64,000 nucleotides of DNA from Helichrysum umbraculigerum (lineage: Eukaryota; Streptophyta; Magnoliopsida; Asterales; Asteraceae). The notes beneath the pieces are model-generated. The model was not told where the DNA came from and did no database searches. It saw only the letters and a list, made by a program, of their open reading frames with translations. Both the position numbers and the translations under genes were made by a program. Shown piece by piece: positions 33,634 to 46,450 of the stretch. Numbering within the stretch: position 1 is the stretch's first letter; each line of letters begins with the position of its first letter. Location: assembly GCA_949592205.1 (NCBI GenBank), contig CATIUR010000001.1, positions 217,378,250 to 217,442,249 on the forward strand. The letters are read 5' to 3'.

Positions 33634-34652
33634 TTTGCTATGCTTCTGAAACAACAGGGTGCGGATTTGTTTATGGCTTAACTTGATCAATGATTGTAGC
33701 ATGTACTAGTAGTAAACTGCTTATGCAGAGAAATTTTTTTTCTCTTATTTTATACGTTCCTTTGGTTTTATCCTGATATTTACATGTCATAGAATCTGGT
33801 AGCCGTGTAATTGAAGCCTTATTTCCAACCGAGACCAGCTGTTGCTCTACATTTTGTATGATTCTATATAATTGCATTGGCAATGCATCATGAGAGTTTA
33901 AATGTAATTGGTCTGTTTTTGTTTTCAAAATTGCCATGGGGGAAAGTGCTGTTTAATCTGTGACCTTCCAGAGTGCCTGGTATGATGATCTTTTCTGCAT
34001 ATTAGCTCCATTCATATTATTAATCTTATATGTACACTCGAATCGTATATTTTCACATCTTTGTTGAATGGATGTAACATATGCCGATTTCTATACCCTG
34101 CTTTGTTCTACTTTAACTGGTGTATGTACATTAGTTTACTTATGAGAGTCAATATCTTCATGATGCTGCAGCCTTCCAGTAGATGACTTTGCAAAGGCTT
34201 GTTGGAGTTCCTATTGTCCGCCACCACACCCATTGTAGATCCTCTGTTCTTTGCATTTCTGCCAACTGCGTACATTATATAGCAAAAGCAAGCATCAGTT
34301 ACAGTGTACTTGACTTTTACATAGAAGCTGAATTAAACATGTGTATGTTAATTTCATGATGTTACCCTGCCATCTCTTAGCTCAAATATTACTGAGTTTT
34401 CCGTGAATGAAATTGGCCGTGTAGGGGCCACCTGCATACAATCAATGGGAAGTTAGTTATTCAGGATCTGTAGAGGTCGCAGTTTGATAATTACAACCCA
34501 CTTTTTACTTATAAATGGCTGTGTTGTGGTATGTTTTATTAGATTGTTTCTGATAGGTAAATTGGAAAGATAGCTATAAATGAAAACGTGTCAAACCCAA
34601 ATCGACAGTTTTGACCCCTACAAAACCTAACCCGCCCGTTTTGTCAGTAATG
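33634..34652. other. 3' region between convergent genes
   Basis: This should hold the Y14 3' UTR and poly(A) site (+ strand) and the 3' UTR of the propeller gene (- strand). I cannot place either poly(A) site with confidence. A short tract at 34590-34645 with cgacagttttgaccc and aacccgcccgttttgtc looks like the edge of a small repeat. Confidence 0.5.
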
Positions 34653-37600
34653 CTAGAAAGTACAGCAGTAGTGCACATTCTTAAATAGATCGAGCCAAAC
34701 CTTTGGATCACAATCGTCGGTTCCCTTTTCATGTTTCTGGTTAGTCTTTTGTTGAAATTCATGGTCAATATATACTTCTTTTTCCTCACTGTTTTCACCA
34801 GCAACGTTCCCCATAGAAGGAAACCTAAAGTCACTCCATTTCCAAGTTGCTTGATCCAAGTACCTCAAGTAAACATTTCCATTCGAACCAACTAACAACA
34901 CCTGGTTTCCGCCAAGGCATGGTCCAGTTGAGCCAACTAATGTGACCCCGAGACAGGGTGAACCATGTTCCACCCAACCCCAACCATCCAGAGGGTTCCA
35001 GTGATACTCGATGAGTCTACCGTCTTCAGATATCATGAAAAGAGATCCAGTCAATGATTGTGATAAACCCCTCATTGCAGTTCCAGATTGTCGCGATAGC
35101 ACCAAATGTTGTGACTGGTGGTGCCGGTGCCATAGACCCGTCACCTTGTTGTACTGGTACAACTGACCGTCTCTTCCAACAACAAAAACTATGTTTTCTC
35201 TAAACACTTCTTGGTCTGCTATGCTTGCGATCTTTGTATTTGAGGGGTGTCGACAATCTTTCCACTTCAATTTCTTTAACGCAACCTGAAGGCACAGCCA
35301 ATTCATTAGCATCAAGTAGAGGTGGCAAGATGCGCATGTCAAATCATGCTGGGTAACAGGTGAATATGGGTTTGAGTTGAAACAGGTTAGTGTTTGTAGT
35401 ATATTTTTAATTTTTTTTTTCTTTTAAGTAGATAGGTGCATTAGTTAAAACTTTATATGGTTTAGAGGTTCTTTAGAAGTTCCATGCATTAAAATTAAAC
35501 TTTGGACGAGTTTCAATCCGTTTGACCCATTTCACAGACCACCCAAATCAATCTAATGCAAGTAAAAGGATCAAAGCTGGCAACTCTAGTGCTCGAAATT
35601 TTGACTTACCGTTAACTGAAGCAGGCCTCCAGTTCTACTAATAAAAAAGAGCGAGTCTTCTGGGGTAGCTTTGGGAGATTTTCCTGGAAGTAGATCCCAT
35701 GGTGGACCTGCGATAACTTGTCTTCCTTTCTTCACAGCTGTGCAGTTTATCCATGTGAGTTCGTTACCCGTTCTTTCTCTAATAATCAGATCATTATTCT
35801 CATCCACCAGAAACAAGCTCCCATTGTAATTTCCAACTGCACCTTTCATAGCCGTAGGATACTCATGATGAAGCCAAAACCATACGTTTTCAACGTTTAG
35901 ATACTCGTAAGTCATCCCGCCTTTAGTTACAAGAAAGAACGATCGACCTTCATACATAACTCGTAATCGGAAGTTCAAATTAGCTGAATTTTCCTGATCT
36001 ACATCCGCTTCTTTATTTGATTTACTTCCCGGCGACACCAAGAAATAGTTCCCGTGTCCCTTATTTCCAGCTCGCCTTCTCGATGCATACCTTGTGGTTG
36101 TTTCTTCATTGTTGAGTTCGTCTTTTATACCTGCAATACAGTTTAAGGGGCCACGATCTTCGGTGCAATATTCTGCATTCCATCCTTCACTCTCGGGAGC
36201 ATCAATTATCGACCATGTGTACTTTGTAGACACCCGTCTTCGATTCATTGGTGGGCTCGGTCCTACCTCATCACCTCCAGTCTTTGATTGGTGGAGTTCG
36301 CCAAGCCTACCGTCGTCTAATGGAAAAATGAGCCGGCCCACCTGAAATTGCAACCCGGCAACGCCTTTGGCTACTTTGGCGTTTATTGGATGCATATGAT
36401 TCACCCATGTTTTTTGCCTGTCTTTAGATCAGCAGTCATGATTCAATTAACCGCATTAGGTACTTATGAATATGTATGTACTGTTTGCTGTAAACCAATA
36501 CTTCATTAGCCCAATACTTCTTACCCAAGCAATATACATTACTGTTTTTGGCATTTTTTAAAATAAAGATGTATAACATACCTTCCTGTTTAGAAATGTT
36601 ATATTCAACGATGAATCCTGAGGCCGTTGTCAAAAACAAGGAGAACGGATTTGTGTAAGTTTCATCGATCGTCACGAGCGTCATGGATGTGAATTGTTGA
36701 TCTTTCGGGCTCCCGTGGACTACCCATTTCCATTTCCTCTGTTGTAGTCTTCTCTCAACCAAGTTTCCACCCTGTAATTAGTAATTGTAAACATAAAACC
36801 TGTGGGTGTTGAGAAGAAATGTAAGTTTCTTGTCATGTACTTTGGTTAATAGAAAGAGTGAATCTGAATGTGGTCCGGTTCTTCGGTGTACTGTGCAGCC
36901 TGTTGATGGTGTCAAAGCAGTGTCTTGTGTTGATTCTTTGTTCCAAATGTGTTTCTTCCAAAATGGCTTTGAAGACGGGTCAAATTCGTACAGATCACCT
37001 GTGGAGCTGCATTTGGTAACAAAAACCATCATGGGTTCAGAGTCATGGAAACTAGTGTCGAAAAACTTAGAGATGGAATGGTGACCTTATAGTGAATATG
37101 ACTTGTAGTCTAGCAGTATCAACTATGGCTGTGACGTCTGCACCGGCAGGCTTTCCATGGTTGATCCATCTGCTCACATTGCAGAAAGACATAAATACCC
37201 TTCTATGAAAAAATACCATATATATAATAAAAATTAGAAAAATGAAAAAAACCTTGCAGGGTCAGCCTCACTAAGTTCTAACAGCAGCCCAGTTTTTGTG
37301 CAGAAATAGATCCTCCTGTATTCATTATGCCCAATTCAAACACAAAAAATGCTGATCTTTCAAATAAAGTTGGTACAACTTGCGGGTCAGACGGGTGGGG
37401 TAACAAATCAAAATGGGTCTGAGTTCATATCAGTAGTCTGGCACGGGTGCAACGGAGGGTGTTGGGTTGATCCGTCAACAATTTTTTTCTGTATCAATAT
37501 ATATTTATATCATTTTTTACAAAAACTATGTTATCAAACTATTATTTTATTCTTTTAATTTTTATGAAACATTCAGATGAACACCTTGGGCGATGGTCAA

Positions 37601-38521
37601 CCCATTTGAGTTCTTTACATGACCCGTTTGACCCGTTTGAGTTTAAACATAGTTCACCCAAGTCAACCCATTTTTAAGTAAATGGGTTGAAGTCGCCCCC
37701 ATCTTCTTTGTTCATACTTACTCCTTATCATGTGATATAACTCCAGATTTGATTTTGATTGTTGTGCTAGAATCTACAATTGGTGGGAACTCGACCCATA
37801 CTGGCTGTGAATTCTCGCTTAGTTGCATCTGAAACAAGTAAATAACAACGTTAGTCAAAACAAGATTAGGTAGAATCCCAATCTTGTATACCATTAGACA
37901 GGAAGAGGCGATATTTCTTGGAATTACATGGTATAAGATCCCTGCCTCAGAAAGAGCAAGAACTGTGTGATTGACTAAAAATACTGAAACTGCATAACCT
38001 GCTTGTAATGGCAATTCATGCGGGGCAATCACCCATTGAATCCCATTCCAGTACCTCTCGTAAATCGAACCACTTATTCCGGTCACCCAAATCGAATCTT
38101 CGGACATTTTTATCATTGAAATTCTCTTTCTTGATCCCAACACCCCAATCTTTCTTTCATCTACCTTGACTTTCTTCTTTTTATTTGAATGTTTTTCTTG
38201 ATCCATATCAATTATTGTTTGATCAATATTGTTTGCTTCTTGTATCGGTTCGATGATGCCTACTTTTGTACAATTGTCATTGTTGACACATGATACAAGA
38301 TCATAAGGTAACTTCACTTGTACCCATGTCTTGGATTGTTCTTCATATTCCCAAAAGATGGTTGTTTTTTGTTCGAATTTTCGATTGTTTTGTTGATGAG
38401 CATGATTGTGATGACAACATGATGATGATGAAGAACAAGAAAAAGATAGAATCTTGGAAGAGGAAAGTGATTGAATGATGATGACCCATATGAGAAAAGA
38501 TCTTGGAAAGAATCTTGGCAT
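34653..38521 (-). CDS. Secreted beta-propeller (tectonin-like repeat) protein, plant-specific, with one apparent frameshift
   Basis: Exons on the - strand: 38521-37928, 37828-37722, 37315-37253, 37169-36841, 36771-36582, 36421-35610, 35285-34653, with GT-AG borders; about 909 codons. The N-terminus has a signal-peptide-like core (SFLIWVIII) followed by a Ser/Cys-rich stretch, so it is probably secreted. At least ten repeats follow the pattern G-x-L/I-x-E-x(5-10)-W-x-W-x-x-H-G-x-P (for example GSIYERYWNG, GDLYEFDPSS, GQLYQYNKVTGLWHRHH, GRLIEYHWNPLDGWGWVEHG). This suggests beta-propeller blades like those of tectonins. No enzyme motif is seen. The reading frame shifts between the start and end of exon 4, near 37070, where a short CT repeat (ctctaag) lies; two bases appear to be missing. 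This could be a real lesion or a sequence error. I do not recognise a named gene. Confidence 0.75.
35317..35588. mobile_element. hAT-type MITE remnant in intron of the propeller gene
   Basis: The ends are inverted: tagaggtggcaag at the left and ggcaactcta at the right, like common plant hAT MITEs. It lies wholly within the last intron. No clear 8-bp duplication is left, so it is old or the ends are slightly off. Confidence 0.5.
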
Positions 38522-38988
38522 GGTGGTTTATGTGCATGAGCAGGGTACAACTCTAAGTTAGATACACAAACATATATCTATCTATATTTTTATATATGTA
38601 TGTATATGAGAATGAAGATGGGGTTAAAGAATAGATTGGTTTGGATTGTACTTTTGTTGGTTATAAACATGGGCCATGGCTCATAAATATAGAGATAAAT
38701 TGGAGACTGAATCTTTCCCAAATAGCATGACAAAAACCAAGAGAGATAGACAGATGGTAGATAAATGGAGATTTGAGAGTGTGTGGGTGTGTGTGGGAGA
38801 GAGAGAGATTAGTTGTGGGGTTCAAAGCTTTTGACAAGTGGTTTAGATCATATTCAATACTTTTATCACTTTCATCAATTTTCTCATAACAAATGAGTAA
38901 ATAATTGATTTTATTATTATATACTTATTTATTACGTGTAATATTTGATAATTACATACATTAATAGTTGATGTTCATTCGACTTATA
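38522..38988. promoter_or_regulatory. Upstream region of the propeller gene
   Basis: Expected to hold the promoter and 5' UTR of the - strand gene. A TA-rich box (ttttatatatgtatg, about 38588-38602) and a ga/ct dinucleotide tract (about 38798-38812) are present. Only about 470 bp separate the start codon from the MULE-like element at 38989. Confidence 0.4.
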
Positions 38989-39687
38989 GGGTGAGGTTCA
39001 AATGAGAATGGGAAAAATGTTGAGAATAGTGGAACCAATCAGAATGCTCCATTTTCATTAGGGGTGGAAGGACATTATGGTCATTATACTTTCTATTTAA
39101 TTCAATTAAATAAATAGAAAATTAAAAGGAAAAAACAAATATTAATATATCTATTGTTATTACATACACGCTATACATACAGATATGTACGTACATCCAA
39201 TTAACAGGGGTTCTTCAATCTTCATCAAATCAATCTCAAAAAACACCAAATCGAAGTACGACTTACGTTAATTAGACTCAAAAACATCAATTGAAACAAC
39301 GAACAATCGATTTCTGTAGATTCGTTGTGATTCAATTAGGTTTTAGTTGTGCGAGTTTTATCGATCGGTTTTTTGCGAATGTATGCGATTTCAACCTTAT
39401 TATGATCTAGTATATACGATTTGATTTACGAAAATACAATTGCGAACTGATTTCTAGTGATTCATCAATCAATTTTCATTCAATTCGGAAAAAAAAACCG
39501 CGCACTTTTGTGACGATATGAAACTCCGTCAAAATTGAACCACAACTAAAATTATTGTGGTATCATATATGATAGTAGTATCAAATGCAGATTACTACTC
39601 TTTGTAATTCACGTGATTCAGTTGAGTTGGTAAAAATTATCATAAACTGTTGAAAAAATCTTACAGCTCATGAATTGTGTTTTATTA

Positions 39688-40790
39688 ACACATGTGATAG
39701 TTAACAATCCAACATTTATGTGTTAAGGTATAATATCACATGTGTTACTGGTTATACAGAATCTTATATTCCTGCAAAATCTTTTATAGGAGCAATGGTT
39801 ATACCATAAAACATACAGTACATTTCAAATGAGATTGAAACATCATAAACAATGGTTAACACATTTGTTAGTAGTTGATAACACAAGTGTTAGCGGTAGG
39901 TAATACATGTGTTAGTAGGTAGCACAAATGTTAGTGGTAGGTAACACATATGTGTTTCAACTGTGCTGTTAAAAATAATCAAAAACAGCTGAAAAAACTT
40001 ATAGCTTATGAATTGATATGCAGTAGTGCAGTACCATATGTGATATTTAATATTCAATACTTGATTAACACATGTGTTATTGTTCAGTAACACATGTGTT
40101 AGTGTTCAGTAACACATGTGTTACTGTTTGGTAACACATGTGCTACTAGTAGTAAGCATTACACCGTCTAATGAAAAAATAACTAGCAAACAATTTAATA
40201 AAAACTAAAATGGATCTAAAAACAAAATGGCATTACAAACAAAAAATATAAATACACAGTAGCGAACACATTTGATTTGATGATAGCATAAACATACTGT
40301 CTTAAAAACCAAATTGTACTCGATAACATGATCCGAAATATTAGTTTTCTAAAATAGTCTATGTGGCATTTTATTCAAGACCTTCTGCAGCACTTAACAA
40401 ATCAGTGGTAATAATATAAAATGTTAGTGAGAGATAACACAACTGTTAGTGTTATATAACACATGTGTTACCGGTTACTAACACAAGTGTTAGCGGTAGG
40501 TAATACAAGTGTTAGCGGTAGGTTACACAAGTGTTAGCGATAGGTAACACAAGTGTTAGTGGTAAGAAAATCAAGTGTTAGTGGTAAATAACACAAGTGT
40601 TAGTGGAAGGTAAAACAAGTATTAGTGGAAAGAATAACAAGTGTTAGTGACAGCTAACACAACTGTTAGTGTTATCTAACACATGTGTTAGTTGCAAGGT
40701 AACACATGTGTTAGCGGTAGATAACACAAGTGTTAGTGGTATGTAACACAAGTGTTAGAGGTAGTAACCCAAGTGTTAGGGTTCTATAAC
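39688..40790. repeat. Array of aacacatgtgtta / aacacaagtgtta motifs
   Basis: At 39840-40140 and 40430-40790 the motif recurs every 20-24 bp in the form ggtaacacaagtgttag(c/t), so it is closer to a minisatellite than the array at 19738-20945. Many copies carry CACAAGTG in place of CACATGTG, which breaks the perfect palindrome. Sparser copies continue to 41920. Confidence 0.9.
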
Positions 40791-41131
40791 GTACAACATA
40801 AGTAAAAAAAAAAATAATATAATGAAAAATGCCAACAGCAAACAATTTCTTATAAAAAACATAAACTATACTCATATAACCAAATGTACTTGATTGTATA
40901 ACATTGAACATACCCGATTAAAAAAAAACATGACCGACCTATCATGAACAAAATGTACTTGAGTACATCGTGGCTATACTCCCCGATTATAAAAGATAAT
41001 GACCAATACCGTTTTAAACAATTGTACATCATTACAAAATCCTAAAAATTCACAGTCAAACTATAATGTATCATTCTCATCAGAATATCACTTTTCTCTT
41101 ATTCAACTCGTCGGTAATGTGCTTATCTTTC

Positions 41132-42135
41132 TTATCTTTTTTTATTATCCTCGTCCTTCTTTTTAGCTTGTTCCTCTGCTACTCTCTTATCCTTCAACTT
41201 ATCCGCAAACTTTTTTTTTTTACCTTTTCTTTCGCGGCCTTCTTTTTCTTCTCTTCCAAAATAACAACTTTCTTTCTTTCTTTTGGCCTCTTCAATAGCA
41301 GCCTTTTTATCATCTGCGACCTTCTCTGTAAACACATTTCATGTATCAATACATTCATATCACATATATAGACACATTTCATGTAAACTCTAGTAGTAAC
41401 ACTTGTGTAACTACTATCCATATCAATATAAATAAGTAACACATGTATAACTTCAAAATAAAAACAGACTTGCTACAGTTGTATCACCAAACACTAAAAT
41501 ACAAACCAAACGCAGCTAACACATGTGTTACTACACCAACAAAGTATAAATGTAAATAACAGTGTAGTAACAAATGTGATACACTACAATACCACATTTA
41601 ATAGTAAATCCTATCGGTCCTTGTGTTCAGCAAAACTCTTCAGAATTTGTAATTTTGTATTTCTATATGCTAAATTTTCATGCTAATTAATCACTATGAT
41701 GACAAAAGTTGATTCATATTTCATTGAGACATTTCATCGAACACCTTATATGCAAAGTTTACTTTAATTATCCCAAATGCACAAATTCACTTTGATCATA
41801 CCTATATCTAATCATAAACATGATATTCATACTCAATATAACTATATACATACTCACTACACTTGTATCGCCAACCATTAAAATACAAACCAAACGTAGC
41901 TAACACATGTGTTACGAAACCCTATATTCAAACCAAAGACATATACAGTTATACACTTTAACAGCATCCAAAACAAGATCAAAAACAACTAAAAAAACGC
42001 AATAACAACATATTTAATAGTAAAAAATAAAGTTATACCTCGAAAATACTAACGCAATGGCACAGATTGAAGAGGCATATAAGTAATCGGCCTAGATGAT
42101 GTTGTTACTGGAGAAATCTCGTCATGAACGTTCAT
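41132..42135 (-). pseudogene. Remnant of the element's own gene: leader exon and Lys/Glu-rich tail
   Basis: An ATG at 42135 opens 28 codons (MNVHDEISPVTTSSRPITYM...). About 800 bp further, 41335-41132 encodes a very Lys/Glu-rich helix (KKAAIEEAKRKK, EEQAKKKDEDNKKR). The same place in the sister element holds a FAR1-like zinc finger with a similar charged tail. No zinc finger or transposase domain remains here. A non-functional leftover is the simplest reading. Confidence 0.4.
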
Positions 42136-42380
42136 TTGTACTAACTAATCGACGCGGATGATGAATTTTTAAGTAATGTTTGAGAACTAGGGTTTCATAA
42201 AAACGAATTTCGGTATAAACGCATCGTGAGAAAGATTAAACGAAGAACACAGATGGAGAAAACAATGATTTTATCAAACAACAATGATTTGATGATTAAT
42301 TGGACGGATTTAGATATCTATGGTTTTAACTTGGAAGTTGGAATCGTAGAGAAGAAATCAAAAGGAAAGAGATCTGTGTG

Positions 42381-42400
42381 TTTTTTTTTTTTTTTTTTTT
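42381..42400. repeat. Poly(T) run
   Basis: About 20 T near the right end of the MULE-like element, within an otherwise AT-rich subterminal part. Confidence 0.8.
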
Positions 42401-42607
42401 TGAGTAAAAGTGAAAAAGAGATTAATTAATTAAATTGTAAATTTACCATTATGTCCCTCCGCCCAAAATCTAATTTAATTTGATTTTTTAATTAAATAAT
42501 TGGGTATTAATCTGGACCTTTGATTTGCTAGATCCTAAGGCTCAGATTCATTCCCTCATTCTCACCTTAAACTCTTGTACTCATTTGAACCATACTCTCG
42601 ACTTATA

Positions 42608-43076
42608 TAATGTTTTATGTATATGTGTTAATAAGTTATAAGTTAACTATAGATAAGTGAATAAGCGATGTATTCGTGTACTTATTAAAAAAAAAAAACA
42701 AAAAGATAGGTAAGGTTTTTAAATGTTGTTCAATTATATAGAGAAGTAAAAAAAAAAAAAAAAAATTTTTTACCTAAAAGTTAAGACTTTATTTATTCAC
42801 CTAGTCTCCAACCTAATAATTGACAAGGCTTATCAGATACATATTGTGAAATGCTCTTTCACAAGATGCTATAATAGAAACAAATAAACATTAGTTAACA
42901 AATTGTCGTACCAACTTATTTATCTCATGATGGATTATTAAAATGTTATATTAATTGATAATTATAATTATTTTTAAAATATTTTAATATAGTTCTATTA
43001 TTGATTATTTTTTTTGATATATTGAATATTGGTATAAGTTTCTATCGCACTCTAATATCATGTGTATATATTACTA
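42608..43076. other. AT-rich intergenic DNA
   Basis: A-runs near 42686 and 42750 and an AT-rich background. I see no gene, RNA or repeat element. Confidence 0.5.
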
Positions 43077-43618
43077 CTAGATGCAAACCCGTACAATGCA
43101 CAGTAATTTTGATTATACAATCTCTGTATTTCAAAAATTTATGTTTAATAAAATCCTTTGATGAGTACAACATATAGAAGTATTTCTCATCAATACATTA
43201 ACTTACATATAATTGTTTCGGCCGGAGTTTAATGTGATCTCATACCTCATCAATGAACTCTAACTTGCAAATTGAGTTATAAACAATAAACCATTTAAGG
43301 ATCACAAAATTTCTTTTTCTCTTTGAAGGTGTAAAAGCTGAGTTCATAATGATAAGTTGTTAATATATCTTTGAAACTCTTCGACCGAAATATGTGGAGT
43401 AAGGACCAAAAGTTTTAGTTAGAAAAATTTAAGTCTCCTCCTAATTATTGTGGAGTATTTGATTCCCAAATGGAGCTTAATTCGTTTGTACATTTGTCTT
43501 ACCTATATTTTTAAATATACTTTATACACCATTTATATTTATATATCTAGAAATTGTTAATTTTTAATATAATTGTTAAAATATATGATATCCTTCGTAT
43601 GCCGACTTCCTTGTTTTC

Positions 43619-43708
<90 letters not shown>

Positions 43709-43937
43709 TTATTTATTAGATTATAAAATTACTATAATAATTATATTTTTGTTAACTGAAAATTTAGGAATTTGTGTTATAGTATGAAATATCTTATACG
43801 TATTTTTAAACTTAATTTAATTAATTATCTACTTAATTTAATTTATAATTTTAATTAATGAAAGATCACCACGTGTCATTATTGCCTACGTGGCAAATCT
43901 TGGAGCCTTCTTTACTACTCGCTTAGTATATACATAG
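43077..43937 (-). mobile_element. Helitron-like element, 861 bp
   Basis: On the - strand it starts TCTATGTATATACTAAGC (43937) and ends with a weak hairpin (tgtgcattgtacgggttt) near a CTAG (43080-43077). It is flanked by A and T. The same kind of ends occurs at 27171-27463 and 31453-31929. It holds an (AT)n tract and no gene. Confidence 0.5.
43624..43702. repeat. (TA)n microsatellite, about 80 bp
   Basis: Uninterrupted TA dinucleotides inside the Helitron-like element. Confidence 0.95.
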
Positions 43938-44185
43938 ATAATAATAAAACGTTCGATAACGAAAAACACAAATCGCTCTTTACGTTCCGCCCTAATGACA
44001 ATATGAAAAGATAAAAGTAAATGGCTTTAACCTAACGTTATACGAAGAAATAAGAATCTATCAAACAATCATCTATAAGTTTAAACCTCATTAAAAAAAT
44101 TATATACATAATTTATAGTGTATATAGTATAATATGTGGAGGTGAGTTGTATTATTAGGTATTTGCCTTTCATATAAAAGTATAT

Positions 44186-44559
44186 GGTTAATAATGGTTT
44201 AATCCTTAAAGTTTAACTTTTTTTCGTTTTTAACTACTCAAGTTTTTTTCTCATGATTTAAACTTTCAAGTTTCAAAGTTTTGGTGGTTTAACCCTTTGA
44301 AGGGTTAAACTTTAACCCTTTGAAGGGTTAAACCATTAAATTTTTGAAAGTTAGATGATTAAATTAGAAAATTTTAAAAAGGCAAAATCATTATGAAAAA
44401 TAAACTTTGGGGATTAAACCACCGAAATCACCATGAAAGATAAACTTATATAGTTAAACTACCAAAACTTTGAAACTTGAAGGATTAAATCATGAAAAAA
44501 AAATTGAGTGGTTAAAATGAAAAATAATGAAACTTTGAATATTAAACTATTATTAACCC
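44186..44559. mobile_element. Foldback MITE, about 374 bp
   Basis: Inverted arms of about 110 bp (44186-44296 and about 44450-44559) start ggttaataatggttta and end taaactattattaaccc. The centre has a perfect double palindrome of aaccctttgaagggtt. No gene. No clear target duplication was found. Confidence 0.65.
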
Positions 44560-45934
44560 AAAGGTAGTATGTGGAACAAGTGCGTATAATTGAAAGATCT
44601 TTTCCCTTCATCATAAAAAGTAAAAACAAAACCAGTAAATAAATTAAAAAAATCCGATCGTCCTATTTAACTCATCTTTTCATAAAAGTGTTTAAACGTC
44701 AATCAATAGGAAAGTCATTTTAACGACAAGATAAAACGAGAGCAAAATAAGAAATTATCTCATTTTTTTGTTAATGTCTTTGTATAAAAATAGCATACTT
44801 TTTGGACCAAAGAAAACATGAAGTTATTCCATTTTTCCTTTTTCTTAGTAGCCAAGGAGTCCCTTTATAGGGCATTATGTATCATTCATAGGAATTTTAG
44901 GTTTCGAACCTTTTAAATGTTAGTTAACACTACGTATCCCACGTTACAATGTCCACTTTAAGAATGAATACAATTTTAAAAATGTTCATCAACTACACTC
45001 TTCATCAATAAAATAATATTTATATTCATTAAAATCTATTTTGAATGGCTGTAACAAAAAATAATCAGCACTTATTTAGGACAATTTAAAATAGCAATAT
45101 GGACACTTATAATAATATAGAGGTAATTTAGTATTATTATTACTAATTTACTATTACTGTATCTTAAATGTGAAGGTATAATATAAGTTTCTTAGTCAAT
45201 TCTCGAATATTATTGGTGCACCGCCTTTCTCTGTAAAAGAATTCTTAATCATTTCAATGGTTTCTTTATTGCAATACACTTATTGAAATCTACAAAAATT
45301 GTTAAATAATTTAAAAATGTAACCAATCAAAATAACAAACATCAAATGAACAAACTGCAATATTCGATGTGAGATATAATTTATAATGGGTGCTACTCTC
45401 CATACCATTTATCTATTTTTAAATCAACTTTTCTGTACTTTATTCTATCACTCCCTCTTACATTCTGTACTTTTTCTGTACTTTTCCGTACTTTTCTGTA
45501 CTTTTTTAATTCAAAAATGGTATAATAAGTATAATTTATTGGTATGGATAGATACTCCATTTATAATTGATGACTTAATTACCCCAAGTACTTGTGATAT
45601 AGTTTAGAGTTAATTATTTAAATCGTTCAAGTACTTGACTAACAAAAAGTATTTGAATATTCCATTTTTTGAAACTTTTGTTCAACGATAGTTCAAAATA
45701 GACTATTTAAATAATTTATTTTTGTAAAAGTTTTGTTCACCAGTAGTCCAAACAAAAGTTTCAAAAAATGAGCTATTCAAATACTTTTTAAAAGTCAGGA
45801 AACGACCTAGCGCCTTGCTAGTTGATCTTTGTTAATGCAATTTTATTTCTGCCGTTCAAAATAATAATAATAATAATAATAATTTACTCTATAGTTTACC
45901 AAATGCCCTTCTAAGGAAAGAAAAGAGTCTGTTT

Positions 45935-45974
<40 letters not shown>

Positions 45975-46382
45975 TCTAATAAATGAAATCAAAAGTTCAA
46001 TGTTTCACAATAGGTACTCGTTATAATAATAATAAGAAAAAATAAACTAGGATATGGAACTTTAAAATAACATACCTTAATTTATTTATTTTATTTATTA
46101 TTTTTTTTAAGAAAGATAACCCTACACTACATATCCTACGAATTATATATACAACTACCAAGAATATATACAAATTGTTTTCCATGAGGCTTGAACCCTC
46201 AACCACTAGGTTTCAGGGCGGAGCCACGTTGAAGATAGGGATAGCAGTCGTTACGGGTACATTCACTATACACAGTGTAATTTCTTATAAAAAATTGCAT
46301 TTTTGCTGTATTTTGTGTTTGTGCTACGGGTTCTCAATTTACGGGTTCACAAAAATTGAGATATTCCTGCTACCGGTCACCT
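44560..46382. other. AT-rich intergenic DNA
   Basis: No gene is seen. It holds a taa microsatellite (about 45858-45882), a 30-A run (45942-45971) and, at 46165-46230 on the - strand, a tRNA-like cctagtggttgagggttcaa block. Confidence 0.5.
45942..45971. repeat. Poly(A) run, 30 bp
   Basis: Thirty consecutive A. It could be the tail of a retroposed sequence in + orientation, but nothing recognisable lies upstream. Confidence 0.9.
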
Positions 46383-46450
46383 CAAATCTTGAATCCACCA
46401 CTGCTAGGTTCATGGGTTTCTCACATACCGTTAGGTCATAGGCCCTTTGG
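46383..46450 (-). repeat. tRNA-derived SINE head, diverged
   Basis: On the - strand: aaagggcctatgacctaacg, then gtatgtgag, then an aacccatgaacc block and ggattcaag. The order is the same as at 12664-12730 on the + strand. Confidence 0.35.

Larger units (their letters stand above)
38989..42597. mobile_element. MULE-like transposon with palindrome arrays (3,609 bp)
   Basis: The duplication tcgacttata (38979-38988 and 42598-42607) flanks it; 9 bp if one base is counted in the end. The ends are inverted: gggtgaggttcaaatgag against gagtatggttcaaatgag. Inside are an AACACATGTGTTA-type array (39688-40790), a - strand Lys/Glu-rich remnant (41132-41335), a sparser array (41390-41920) and a - strand leader exon-like block (42051-42135). 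The order is the same as in 17648-22420, with the ends related but diverged. Confidence 0.85.
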
